NCBI GenBank assembly: GCA_002363385.1
Contig: DEVL01000005.1
Span: 62,001-126,000 of the forward strand
DNA length: 64,000 bases
Direction: 5' to 3'
From: Stenotrophomonas maltophilia
GTDB lineage: Bacteria > Pseudomonadota > Gammaproteobacteria > Xanthomonadales > Xanthomonadaceae
The translations under genes and the position numbers were made by a program. The notes below the pieces were generated by a model. The model saw only the letters and a list, made by a program, of their open reading frames with translations, was not told where the DNA came from and made no database searches. This document shows positions 25,889 through 33,907 of the stretch, one piece after another. Within the stretch, counting starts at the first letter, position 1; every line of letters starts with the position of its first letter.

Positions 25889-26830
25889 TCAGCGCGCGCT
25901 TTCTGGCGGTGCGTTTTCCACCCACTGCTGGAAGACGGCGTCGATCTCGGCATCCGCCACGGTCTTGCCGTCCTGGATGTCCTGGGCCTGGGTAAACAGC
26001 GGGATGATCATGGCCATGCCGTCGGGTTTGGTTTTCAGGTGCACGCCCGGTGCCTGCCCGAGGAAGTCGTTCCAGCGCTGGCGCACTTTCGCCCAGTAAC
26101 CCGCGGTGGCGGTCCAGTAGGCGTAGGCGGGGGTGAAGTCCACCTCGGTGGTTTTGGTGTAGTCGTTGAAGCCGAATTCACGGGCGATCGGCGTTTGGCT
26201 GCCATCGGTGCCGCGCAGGATCTTGGTGTTGAACTGCTCGTGGGTCCAACCGTTGGGCGTGCGCGTGTGGCGGTTGATCACGGCCAGGGCGTTGTAGTCG
26301 CTGCGGCGGGTGTATTCGCGCCGCGGCAGGGGCCGCCAGCTGAGGTCGCTGGTCCATTCGGCGATGCCGTTGTCGTAAGTCCAGCGGCCGGTGCCGCAGT
26401 AGCGCGGTGCGTCGCTGACTTCGTAGACGCATTGGGTCCAGGCGCCGGTGGTGAGTGCCGTGGGAATCGGGCGCACCTGCCAGGTCTGGTCGGCGCTGAA
26501 CTCGAATCGGATCGGTGCCTGGTAGACCCAGTCCTGGCGCCAGTGCTTGGTGACATGGCCGCTCTTCGGTTCGACCAGCAGGTGCTGCAGCGTCACCCGC
26601 GTTGGTGTGTCCTCAACCACGATCACCACTTCGTTGCCGCCGGTGCGTACGGCCGGGGCGCGTTCGTAGCCGGGTTTGAGCAGGACGGTTTCGTCGAAGG
26701 CGAAGTCGACGGTGTATTCGCCCTGCATGGCCAGGATGCTCGCGTGGTCGCGCGCGGGGTCGGCGGTCGTGGCATGCGCGCTGGCCGTAAGGGCAAGCAG
26801 CAGCCCTGCGTGGGCGAGGCAGTGCGTCAT
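25889..26830 (-). CDS. Exported DUF6607-type protein of the hemin locus
   Basis: A 313-residue exported protein (signal peptide MTHCLAHAGLLLALTASAHA). It has the character of DUF6607: an N-terminal ILAMQGEYTVDFAFDETV block, a beta-rich middle with several Trp (HWRQDWVYQAP, WRPLPRREYTRR), and a helical C-terminus. Family members cluster with HemP and hemin receptor genes and their function is unknown. Its ATG overlaps the stop of the HemS-like gene (ATGA), so it belongs to the Fur-controlled hemP operon. One could imagine a periplasmic heme-handling role, but nothing in the sequence (no CxxCH, few His) proves it. Confidence 0.75.
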   Translation of the reverse strand: MTHCLAHAGLLLALTASAHATTADPARDHASILAMQGEYTVDFAFDETVLLKPGYERAPAVRTGGNEVVIVVEDTPTRVTLQHLLVEPKSGHVTKHWRQDWVYQAPIRFEFSADQTWQVRPIPTALTTGAWTQCVYEVSDAPRYCGTGRWTYDNGIAEWTSDLSWRPLPRREYTRRSDYNALAVINRHTRTPNGWTHEQFNTKILRGTDGSQTPIAREFGFNDYTKTTEVDFTPAYAYWTATAGYWAKVRQRWNDFLGQAPGVHLKTKPDGMAMIIPLFTQAQDIQDGKTVADAEIDAVFQQWVENAPPESAR

Positions 26831-27420
26831 TGCAGCTGGATCACCGGCATGCCGTCAGCCGTCCACGGTCCGCTGCGGCGGGCCGCGCTGGCGCAGCAGC
26901 AGTCGTCGACCCACAGTTCGCCTTCGGCGCCTTCAACGTTGCCGATCCTGCGCGCGGTGGTGGCGCCCAGGGAGGAAAGCGAGGCCAGGCTGGCGGCGAG
27001 TTCGCGACCTTCGCCCACCTGCAGTCGCAGGGCGCACATACGCCAGGCATCGTTGCCCAGGCGCACGGCGAGGCGTCGCCACAGGCGTTCGGCCACGCCG
27101 GCGTCGTTGACCGGTTCAGGCCGCGCCGGGAAGGCGGAGACGAGGCGGTCCCAGGCCAGGAAATCGCTGTCGGGCAACAGATACAGGCGCCAGCAGCAGC
27201 GGCCGCGGGCGTCGACGAAGCACAGGCTTTCGCGGATACCTTCGCTGTCCACGCCCTGGCAGGCGTGTGCGGACACGGCGTGTTTCCAGCCACCGAGTTC
27301 ACTGCTGTCCGGCCGGTACAGGCACAGCACGGTGCCCAGCGAGGCCAGTTGCGCGGCCGATGGCAGACCGGCGATGGGGTGGCGGCCCGGTGGGCGGCCA
27401 ACGGAGAGGGCGCGGCTCAT
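26827..27420 (-). CDS. Hemin-locus protein, half-length HemS-like
   Basis: A 197-residue cytoplasmic protein between hemP and a DUF6607 gene. Residues SLCFVDARGRCCWRLYLLPD and the following FLAWDRLVSAFP resemble a strand-helix unit of the HemS/HmuS heme-handling fold, in which a phe-rich strand is followed by a Lys/Arg-Val-Tyr-Leu motif. Full HemS has two such repeats and about 350 residues, so this would be a single-repeat version. Similar half-length genes in Xanthomonadaceae are labelled hemin transport protein. The assignment rests on pattern memory plus context and is moderate. A 108-base gap with an 8-bp inverted repeat (ccctcgac/gtcgaggg) separates it from hemP. Confidence 0.6.
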   Translation of the reverse strand: MSRALSVGRPPGRHPIAGLPSAAQLASLGTVLCLYRPDSSELGGWKHAVSAHACQGVDSEGIRESLCFVDARGRCCWRLYLLPDSDFLAWDRLVSAFPARPEPVNDAGVAERLWRRLAVRLGNDAWRMCALRLQVGEGRELAASLASLSSLGATTARRIGNVEGAEGELWVDDCCCASAARRSGPWTADGMPVIQLQ

Positions 27421-27528
27421 GGCGTTCTACCTGCAATCGGCGGTTGCGGGGGAGACCCTCGACCCACGCCGTGGACCGAAGCCGACGGCGAAGTGTCGAG
27501 GGGGAGAGAGCTGGGGGAGGCAGCGCTG

Positions 27529-27726
27529 TTACTTGGTCAGGATCAGCTTGTCGTTGCTGGTATGACGCAGGCGATAGAAGCGGTCGCCGTGCTGGATCAG
27601 GATTTCGCGGCGTCCCTTGAGCAGGGCTTCGCTGTCGATCACTTCTTCCGGCGGGACCACGCGGACCGGACGGTCGCGGAGGGTCAGCGTTTCGGGGCGC
27701 AGCAGTACAGCAGCTTGAGTGTTCAT
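27529..27726 (-). CDS. hemP: Hemin uptake protein HemP
   Basis: A 65-residue protein whose C-terminal half is the HemP/HmuP motif: DSEALLKGRREILIQHGDRFYRLR, ending NDKLILTK. HemP/HmuP proteins are small regulators required for expression of hemin receptors. Start at 27726 follows the family length; an upstream ATG would add 18 residues with Fur-box sequence inside the coding region. A good Fur box lies 29-49 bases upstream, so iron starvation should induce hemP and, by read-through, the two genes downstream. Confidence 0.9.
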   Translation of the reverse strand: MNTQAAVLLRPETLTLRDRPVRVVPPEEVIDSEALLKGRREILIQHGDRFYRLRHTSNDKLILTK

Positions 27727-27754
27727 CGTCTGGACTCGTTGCGAGGGGCGATTC

Positions 27755-27775
27755 AAATGATAATGATTCTCAGTT
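27755..27775 (-). promoter_or_regulatory. Fur box upstream of hemP
   Basis: On the plus strand aaatgataatgattctcagt matches most of the canonical Fur site built from GATAAT hexamers. It lies just upstream of hemP and is AT-rich against a GC-rich background. A further AT-rich stretch containing gagaatggtt on the minus strand (about 27788-27800) may be part of the promoter or a second half-site. Confidence 0.8.
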
Positions 27776-27894
27776 GACAATCAACAACCATTCTCACTTT
27801 GATAGATGGCATTAATGATCGAAAACCTTCTTTCGATAGTCGCCATCAATCAAATAGCGCGCTCGCGCCCGGCGATACGGGGTGCAGAGCCGGA

Positions 27895-28863
27895 TCAGGC
27901 AAACACCGCATCCACCTGCTGCCACACGCTTTCATCCAACTGCTCGAACAGCGCCAGTGCGCCCAGGTTCTCTTCCAGCTGGCTGACCCGGCTGGCGCCG
28001 AGGATCACGCTGGAGACATTCGGGTTGCGCAGGCACCAGGCGATCGCCAGCTGTGCCGGGGAGACGCCCAGCTGCGCGGCCAGTGTGGTGTAGCGGCGTA
28101 CCCGCTCCATGCGATCAGTCCCGTCCTCCAGCACCTGCGCCTTCAGCCAGGCCAGCTGTTCCTGGCCCAGCCGGGACTGCGGATCCACCCCGGCGTTGTA
28201 CTTGCCGGTCAGCAGGCCCGAGGCCAGCGGCGACCAGATGGTGGTGCCCAGACCGGCCTCGGCATACAGCGGCGCGTACTCGCGCTCCACCCGCTCGCGG
28301 TGCAGCAGGTTGTACTGCGGCTGCTCCATGGAGGGTGCGTGCAGATTGCGCGCGCGGGCGATGTCCACCGCCTCCTGGATCTGCACCGCCGACCACTCCG
28401 AGGTACCCCAGTACAGCACCTTGCCCTGGCGGATCAGGGTGTCCATGGCCTGCACGGTCTCGGCGATCGGGGTGTCCGGATCCGGGCGATGACAATAGTA
28501 AAGGTCCAGATACTCCACCCGCAGCCGCTTGAGCGCGGCGTGGCAGGCGTCGGTGACGTGCTTGCGCGACAGGCCGTGCTGGGTCGGGCGCGGCTCGTCC
28601 ACCGCACCGAAGAACACCTTGCTGGAGACGCAGAAGCCATCGCGCGGCAGGCGCAGGTCGGCGATCACATCGCCCATCACTTGCTCGGCGCCACCGCGCG
28701 CATAGCCCTCGGCATTGTCGAAGAAGTTGACCCCGGCATCCCAGGCGGTGGCGATCAGCTTGCGGGCCTCATCGCGGCCGATCTGGTCGCCGAAGGTCAC
28801 CCAGGCCCCGAAGGACAGGGCCGAGAGCTTCAGGCCGGTGGAGCCAAGACGGCGATAGAGCAT
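27895..28863 (-). CDS. Aldo/keto reductase (Kv-beta-like family)
   Basis: A 322-residue TIM-barrel NADPH oxidoreductase. Catalytic elements are FFDNAEGYARGGAE (Asp and Tyr), VSSKVFF (Lys) and LYYCHRPDPDTP (His), and the C-terminal cofactor loop is SSVILGASRVSQLEENLGA. The wording is that of the voltage-gated potassium channel beta/L-glyceraldehyde-3-phosphate reductase subgroup, whose bacterial members detoxify aldehydes such as methylglyoxal. The start at 28863 has a caggag Shine-Dalgarno. It stands alone; its 3' end faces the hemP promoter region, about 120 bases from the Fur box. Confidence 0.9.
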   Translation of the reverse strand: MLYRRLGSTGLKLSALSFGAWVTFGDQIGRDEARKLIATAWDAGVNFFDNAEGYARGGAEQVMGDVIADLRLPRDGFCVSSKVFFGAVDEPRPTQHGLSRKHVTDACHAALKRLRVEYLDLYYCHRPDPDTPIAETVQAMDTLIRQGKVLYWGTSEWSAVQIQEAVDIARARNLHAPSMEQPQYNLLHRERVEREYAPLYAEAGLGTTIWSPLASGLLTGKYNAGVDPQSRLGQEQLAWLKAQVLEDGTDRMERVRRYTTLAAQLGVSPAQLAIAWCLRNPNVSSVILGASRVSQLEENLGALALFEQLDESVWQQVDAVFA

Positions 28864-29104
28864 GTGGTTCTCCTGCTGCGGGCCCACGACCGGGCCGGAT
28901 CGATGCCGGTAAGTGTAGAGGGTGGCGCGCACAGGGCGGACAGCGCGATCTCACGGCGCGTGACACGCCACACGGAAACCCGGCCATGCCTTGCCGATAC
29001 AGGCCCGATCACGACCGATCGCCTCGCGGACGCTGCTTTTCCTTGCCCCGCCCTTGCCGCTGCTCTAGGCTTCCCGTTTTTCGCGGCGCCCCAAGGGAAG
29101 TCTC

Positions 29105-30403
29105 ATGGTCGAAGGTTTGGGCAGGATTGGCTTCGGCCTGTTCGGGTTGGCAGTGCTGATCGGCATTGCCTGGTTGTTCTCGAACAACAAGCGGGCTGTC
29201 GACTGGCGCCTGGTCGTCACCGGTATCGCACTGCAGATCGCCTTCGCGGCGGTGGTGCTGCTGGTGCCGGGTGGCCGCGATGTGTTCGACGCGCTGGGCA
29301 AGGGCTTCGTCAAGGTCCTGGAGTTCGTCAACGCCGGCTCCGGCTTCATCTTCGGCAGCCTGATGGACACCAGCCAGTTCGGTTTCATCTTCGCCTTCCA
29401 GGTGCTGCCGACCATCATCTTCTTCTCGGCGCTGATGGGGGTCATGTACCACCTCAACGTGATGCAGATGATCGTGCGCGGCATGGCCTGGGCGATCACC
29501 AAGATCATGCGTGTGTCCGGCGCCGAGACCACCAGCGTCTGCGCCAGCGTCTTCATCGGCCAGACCGAAGCGCCGCTGACGGTGCGCCCGTACATCGCCA
29601 AGATGACCCAGTCCGAGCTGATCACCATGATGATCGGCGGCATGGCGCACATCGCCGGCGGCGTGCTGGCCGCGTATGTGGGCATGCTCGGCGCCGGCGA
29701 TCCGGTCGAGCAGGCCTTCTACGCCAAGCATCTGCTGGCCGCGAGCATCATGGCCGCCCCGGCGACCCTGGTGGTGGCCAAGCTGCTGGTGCCCGAAACC
29801 GGTACTCCGCTGACCCGCGGCACCGTCAAGATGGAAGTGGAGAAGACCTCCAGCAACATCATCGACGCTGCCGCAGCCGGTGCCGGCGATGGCTTGAAGC
29901 TGGCGCTGAACATCGGTGCGATGCTGCTGGCGTTCATCGCTCTGATCGCCCTGATCAACGCCCCGCTGACCTGGCTGGGTGACGTCACCGGCCTGGCCTC
30001 GCTCATCGGCCGCCCGACCGACCTGTCCACCCTGTTCGGCTTCCTGCTGGCCCCGATCGCCTGGGTGATCGGCACCCCGTGGGCCGATGCCACCACCGTG
30101 GGCTCGCTGATCGGCCAGAAGGTCGTGATCAACGAGTTCGTGGCGTATTCGGAACTGGCCAAGATCATCCGAGGCGAGGTGCCGGGCACGGTACTGTCGG
30201 CCGAGGGCCGCCTGGTCGCCACCTACGCGCTGTGCGGTTTTGCCAACTTCAGCTCCATCGCGATCCAGATCGGTGGTATTGGTGGGCTGGCGCCGGAGCG
30301 TCGCCACGATCTGGCCAAGTTCGGCCTGCGTGCGGTGCTCGGCGGTACCATTGCCACCTTCATGACGGCGACCATCGCCGGCGTGCTGACGCATTTCAGC
30401 TGA
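29105..30403 (+). CDS. nupC: Concentrative nucleoside transporter, NupC/CNT family
   Basis: A 432-residue inner-membrane cation/nucleoside symporter with about ten hydrophobic helices. Family motifs are SGFIFGSL near residue 78, the re-entrant GQTEAPLTVRPYIAKMTQSE segment and the later EFVAYSEL and ALCGFANFSSIAIQIGG signatures that line the nucleoside site. An in-frame Shine-Dalgarno aaggga precedes the ATG. A ribokinase gene follows after 26 bases, suggesting uptake of nucleosides and capture of their ribose. The 241-base gap upstream holds only a GC-rich dyad (ggcgcgtgacacgcc near 28960); no further gene is seen there. Confidence 0.93.
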   Translation: MVEGLGRIGFGLFGLAVLIGIAWLFSNNKRAVDWRLVVTGIALQIAFAAVVLLVPGGRDVFDALGKGFVKVLEFVNAGSGFIFGSLMDTSQFGFIFAFQVLPTIIFFSALMGVMYHLNVMQMIVRGMAWAITKIMRVSGAETTSVCASVFIGQTEAPLTVRPYIAKMTQSELITMMIGGMAHIAGGVLAAYVGMLGAGDPVEQAFYAKHLLAASIMAAPATLVVAKLLVPETGTPLTRGTVKMEVEKTSSNIIDAAAAGAGDGLKLALNIGAMLLAFIALIALINAPLTWLGDVTGLASLIGRPTDLSTLFGFLLAPIAWVIGTPWADATTVGSLIGQKVVINEFVAYSELAKIIRGEVPGTVLSAEGRLVATYALCGFANFSSIAIQIGGIGGLAPERRHDLAKFGLRAVLGGTIATFMTATIAGVLTHFS

Positions 30404-30429
30404 TATCCGTTCTTTGAGAAACAGACTTT

Positions 30430-31395
30430 ATGAGTAGCAGTGTCGTCGTAATCGGTTCCTTCAATGTGGATCATGTCTGGCGTTGTGAGTCGCTCCCGGC
30501 CCCGGGTGCGACCATTGCCGGCCGCTACAGCACCGGTCCCGGCGGCAAGGGCTTCAACCAGGCCGTGGCCGCCCGCCGTGCCGGCGCGCCGACCACGTTC
30601 CTGTGCGCGCTGGGCGATGACGCCGGCGGTGCGATGGCGCGTGGCCTGGCCGAGCAGGATGGCTTCGCGCTGACCGCCGAGGCCAGCAGCGAGCCGACCG
30701 GCACCGGCGGCATCTATGTCGACAGCCGCGGCCGCAACACCATCGTGATCGGCCCGGGTGCCAACGCCGCGTTGAGCCTGGACTTCGTCGAACAGCAGCG
30801 CGCGCTGCTGGCCGGCGCCAAGGTGGTGCTGGCGCAGCTCGAATCGCCGGTGGAAACCATCGAGGCCGCCTTGGCGATCGCGCGTGAGGCCGGTGCCACC
30901 ACCGTGCTCAACGTGGCGCCTGCCGATGCGCCCTCCAGCATCGGCCTGCTCAAGCTGGCCGATGTGCTGACCCCGAACGAGACCGAGTTCGCTGCCCTGC
31001 TTGGCCGTCATGTCGGCGAGCGCGTGGATGCCAACGACGTCGCCGCACTGGATGGGGCCAGCCTGCATGCGCTGTGCCGCAAACTGGTCGGCAATGGCAC
31101 CGTGGTGGTGACGCTGGGGTCGGTCGGTGTGTTCGTGTCGCACGCCGATGAGAACCTGCGTGGCGATACCCAGCCGTACTACCGCGTCGGCGCCGAGCAG
31201 GTGCAGGTGCTGGACACGACCGGTGCAGGCGATGCGTTCAATGGTGCGCTGGTGGCCTCGATCGCGCAGGACCCGGAGGCGGCGTTTGCCCGCCACGTGC
31301 GTTTCGCCAATCAGTTCGCCGGTCGTTCGACCGAGAAGGAAGGCGCCGCCGCGGCGATGCCACACTTCACCCCGGGTGATGCCGAGAACAAGTAA
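30430..31395 (+). CDS. rbsK: Ribokinase, PfkB family
   Basis: A 321-residue sugar kinase phosphorylating D-ribose with ATP. The N-terminal PfkB signature includes GSFNVDHVWR and GGKGFNQAVAARRAG (sugar-binding), and the C-terminal DTTGAGDAFNGALVA holds the catalytic Asp and anion hole. Length and motifs fit RbsK; a nucleoside kinase of the same family cannot be wholly excluded given the adjoining nucleoside transporter. It ends with a textbook intrinsic terminator at 31419-31448. Confidence 0.88.
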   Translation: MSSSVVVIGSFNVDHVWRCESLPAPGATIAGRYSTGPGGKGFNQAVAARRAGAPTTFLCALGDDAGGAMARGLAEQDGFALTAEASSEPTGTGGIYVDSRGRNTIVIGPGANAALSLDFVEQQRALLAGAKVVLAQLESPVETIEAALAIAREAGATTVLNVAPADAPSSIGLLKLADVLTPNETEFAALLGRHVGERVDANDVAALDGASLHALCRKLVGNGTVVVTLGSVGVFVSHADENLRGDTQPYYRVGAEQVQVLDTTGAGDAFNGALVASIAQDPEAAFARHVRFANQFAGRSTEKEGAAAAMPHFTPGDAENK

Positions 31396-31418
31396 GCGTC
31401 ACCGCTGTGGATACCAAG

Positions 31419-31448
31419 AGGCCAGCGTTCGCGCTGGCCTTTTTTTTT
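31419..31448 (+). terminator. Intrinsic terminator after ribokinase
   Basis: A nine-base-pair stem aggccagcg/cgctggcct with a four-base loop is followed by an uninterrupted run of nine T. It ends the transporter-ribokinase transcript. Confidence 0.93.
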
Positions 31449-31498
31449 GGTTTTTCTCCCAGCGTCTCGCTGTGGATCTGGGTGCGTCTTCGCTGGGG

Positions 31499-31610
31499 TC
31501 TGCCGCGAGCGTGAGCGCCCATGGTCTGGACACGTGGGGCGCGATGGCCTTGTGGGCGAAATCAAGGAGGAGGGGGCGGCCGCAGGGCGCTCCCGGGGGA
31601 CATTCGCCGG
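31499..31610. repeat. Dispersed intergenic repeat, family B, copy 1
   Basis: Box 1 (31499-31520, tctgccgcgagcgtgag...) and box 2 (31553-31610, read on the minus strand as aatgtcccccgg...cctccttgattt) recur at 60128-60149 and 60171-60228. Between copies box 2 is inverted relative to box 1. It fills the 241-base gap between the ribokinase terminator and the PAP2 gene; no gene is seen there. Confidence 0.7.
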
Positions 31611-31689
31611 CAAGGGCATCGCGCCCCAGCGCCCGACCCACCGGCCGCCGCAGCCGCAGCCGCACCCGGAGAATCTCAGTCGCCTGCAC

Positions 31690-32346
31690 TCAGCCGGTAC
31701 GCCCCAACGAGGGCGGCACGCAACGCGTGATCCACAGTGCCAGCGCGCCGACCAACAGCCCGGCCAGTACGTCCAGCAGATCGTGCTGCCAGGTGGTGAG
31801 CGTCGAAATCAGGATCAGGCCACAGGCGCCGTGCCACAGCCAACGCAACCCTGCCGCATCCGCCGGCAACGACTGCCGCCATGCCTGCCAGACCACCACC
31901 AGCACCGCGGCGTGCAGCGACGGCGCCATGTTGAAGGGCGCCTCGAACGCGCGCAGTTGTGCAAACAGCAGGCCCGTCGCGCCGTCCGGCTGCGGCACCA
32001 CACGCACATTGCCGGTCGGCCAGCACACGAAGGCAAGCATGCAGGCGGCCTGCACCAGCGCGATGGCCAGCGCATGGCGGCGCAGGGCAGATCGGGTCGG
32101 GCACAGGAAGAATGTCAGCGGGTACAGCAGATTCAACGCCAGGTAGGGCCAGATCGACCACGCCAAGAACGGGATCGCTTCGTCCCAGCGACTGTGCAGA
32201 CTGTAGGTGTGCACCTGGCTGGCCGCCAAGTGGTTCGTCCAACTGTAGCCATGGATGAACATCGCACCGAGCAGCAGCATCCACAGCATCGCCTCGCGCC
32301 AGGGCGGCTGGGGGACGGACGCGTTGGCAACAGGCGGCGTAGGCAC
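31690..32346 (-). CDS. PAP2-superfamily membrane phosphatase
   Basis: A 218-residue protein with about six membrane helices and the type-2 phosphatidic-acid-phosphatase motifs of the inositolphosphotransferase branch: MAPSLHAAVLVVV (motif with catalytic His) and TWQHDLLDVLAGLLVG (second His/Asp motif). It likely dephosphorylates a lipid or polyprenyl pyrophosphate. The start is a GTG with TACGGT six bases upstream and no Shine-Dalgarno. It is divergent from the azole-peptide operon, 76 bases away, so a shared control region or a role in membrane adaptation to the product is possible but unproven. Confidence 0.82.
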   Translation of the reverse strand: MPTPPVANASVPQPPWREAMLWMLLLGAMFIHGYSWTNHLAASQVHTYSLHSRWDEAIPFLAWSIWPYLALNLLYPLTFFLCPTRSALRRHALAIALVQAACMLAFVCWPTGNVRVVPQPDGATGLLFAQLRAFEAPFNMAPSLHAAVLVVVWQAWRQSLPADAAGLRWLWHGACGLILISTLTTWQHDLLDVLAGLLVGALALWITRCVPPSLGRTG

Positions 32347-32352
32347 GCGCGC

Positions 32353-32358
32353 ACCGTA
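32353..32358 (-). promoter_or_regulatory. Candidate -10 box for leaderless PAP2 mRNA
   Basis: On the minus strand TACGGT ends six bases before the GTG start of the PAP2 gene, the same geometry as seven other genes here. Confidence 0.35.
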
Positions 32359-32422
32359 GCAGAAGGTGGCGCGCCTGTTTGCCGGTATCCTTGCGTTTTC
32401 GCGGATACACGGACTGTACGCA

Positions 32423-33280
32423 GTGGCAGCAGCAGGCAGTCAGGAACACCCAGGCACGCACGCGGCCGACCCGCGCTGGACACGCAATCCGGCCTGGGCG
32501 CTGTTTTCGCAGACCCATGCGCAGCGCCAGCTGCTGCTGGTATCCGGTGGCGCTGACGAACTGTACGTGGTCGATGAGGCCGATTCGCCGACGGTCATCG
32601 AGCGGATTCTCGGCCACTGGGAAAACGACACCCTGGCGATGCTGCACGACGATGCCGACTGCGGCCCGGCGGTCCGCCAGTTGATACGTCTCGGTGTCCT
32701 GGCACCGCTGGCGGCGGTGCGCAGGGTGCGACGCTATGCAATCGACTGGCTCGGCGAACCGCTGCCCGGGTTGGCCGACGCCTTCGACCGGCATGCCAGC
32801 GCGGATCTGCAGCGCGTCGATGCCGTCGCTGATGCCGACCTCCTCGTGCTGGTCAGGCACGGGCTGGGCTGGGAACAGGCCTTGGCCCGCTACCGCACGC
32901 AGATGCCGACACAACCTCATCTGTTGCTCGACCTCACCTATCACCACACGCTGGCTCTCGGCCCCTATGTGGTGCCCGGGCAGAGCGCTTGCGTGTATTG
33001 CCTGGGCAACCGGGTGCTGCGCCGCTGGGGCGAAGCACCCGTGCCGGCAATGCCGGCGGTCGCAGCGCAACCGGCACGGATCGCGGCGCTGGTCGCCCCG
33101 TTGCTGGATCAGCCGGCGCTGTTGCTGGGCTATCTTGAACGCAGCGTCTGGCTCGATCTGCATCGCCTGCATGGCGAACGCGACCGGGTGCTGCGCCTGC
33201 CGTGGTGCCCCGCCTGCCAGCGCGGCGAGGCGTCACTGCCGCCCCCGCTGTCATTGCCTTGGGGCACCGGGCACCCGTGA
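32423..33280 (+). CDS. E1-like TOMM partner protein with RiPP recognition element (cyclodehydratase C/ocin-ThiF-like)
   Basis: A 285-residue protein with the layout of the cyclodehydratase partner of azole-forming RiPP systems. Residues 23-75 (AWALFSQ...LYVVDEADSPTVIERILGHW) look like the winged-helix RiPP recognition element that binds the leader peptide. An E1/ThiF-like remnant follows, with ALGPYVVPGQSACVYCLGN; two CxxC pairs (C190/C193 and C262/C265) form a structural zinc site. There is no ATP-binding GxGxxG, as expected for these partner proteins. Start at the GTG 32423 is preferred: an earlier GTG at 32366 would add codons (ata, cgg, gga, ctt) uncharacteristic of local genes. First gene of the TOMM operon. 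Confidence 0.8.
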   Translation: MAAAGSQEHPGTHAADPRWTRNPAWALFSQTHAQRQLLLVSGGADELYVVDEADSPTVIERILGHWENDTLAMLHDDADCGPAVRQLIRLGVLAPLAAVRRVRRYAIDWLGEPLPGLADAFDRHASADLQRVDAVADADLLVLVRHGLGWEQALARYRTQMPTQPHLLLDLTYHHTLALGPYVVPGQSACVYCLGNRVLRRWGEAPVPAMPAVAAQPARIAALVAPLLDQPALLLGYLERSVWLDLHRLHGERDRVLRLPWCPACQRGEASLPPPLSLPWGTGHP

Positions 33281-33331
33281 TAATGTGCGTCACGCGCCGG
33301 GCGTTTCCGCCTCGGTCAACGGAGTGACCTC

Positions 33332-33907
33332 ATGTATCGCCTGCCGACCCAGTTCGATGCCAGTGCCTCACGCCAGGACCTTGCCGCAGCCGGCGGCGGT
33401 TCGACGTCGACCACCTGCAGTTCCTGCGTCGTCACCCTGCTCGGCACCTCGGTGCTGTCGGCGGTGGTGCTTGGCAAGCTCGACCCCGTAACGCCTGCAG
33501 CCATCAGCGGCGACGCGCACGCCACGGTCGCCAGCGTCGACACCCGTACGGACCTGCACCCCCAGCCCCCTGCGTTGCCGCAGGCACCGATCAGCGCTGC
33601 GACGCCGGACCGTCCGGAGACACCTGTCGCTGTCGTGCCGGTGGCTGGATTGAGCCGCACCAGTCGGGTGTTGCTGGGGCTGTTCGCCTTGCCGCTGGCC
33701 GCGCTCGGCGGCGGCATTTTCGGCACCGCCAACCCGATATTCGGCCTGTTCGTCGCCGTCGGGCTGTATGTCGGGATTTACGCCCTCGTCTACGAGCGCT
33801 CGGGGCGTTCGCTCGGGCGCGGCATCGGCATCGGCATCGCCCTGCTGCTGGGCCTGTTCGCGGTCGGCGCCTTCGAGATGATGCTCTGGCTGAGCGTGAT
33901 GAAATGA
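33332..33907 (+). CDS. TOMM-operon membrane protein with Thr/Ser/Cys block, candidate modification substrate
   Basis: A 191-residue protein of no family I recognise. The N-terminus is a soluble leader-like stretch (MYRLPTQFDASASRQDLAAA), then GGG, then STSTTCSSC at residues 24-32, which is nine consecutive residues all able to be cyclised to azol(in)es. A hydrophobic segment follows (33-48), then a proline-rich linker (60-100) and about three transmembrane helices (109-190). It has a good ggag Shine-Dalgarno and may have its own TGATAAT -10 at the preceding gene end. It sits between the E1-like and YcaO genes and overlaps ycaO by ATGA. It could be the modified substrate itself or a membrane accessory such as an exporter or immunity factor. 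Confidence 0.7.
   Translation: MYRLPTQFDASASRQDLAAAGGGSTSTTCSSCVVTLLGTSVLSAVVLGKLDPVTPAAISGDAHATVASVDTRTDLHPQPPALPQAPISAATPDRPETPVAVVPVAGLSRTSRVLLGLFALPLAALGGGIFGTANPIFGLFVAVGLYVGIYALVYERSGRSLGRGIGIGIALLLGLFAVGAFEMMLWLSVMK

Noticed and set aside
27799..29982. 727-codon plus-strand frame over the aldo/keto reductase and the CNT transporter
   Set aside because: It reads antisense through the reductase and out of frame through the transporter; both real genes have full motifs.
31676..33172. 498-codon minus-strand frame across PAP2 and the E1-like gene
   Set aside because: The PAP2 motifs are in a different frame and the E1-like gene lies on the opposite strand with zinc-binding cysteines.
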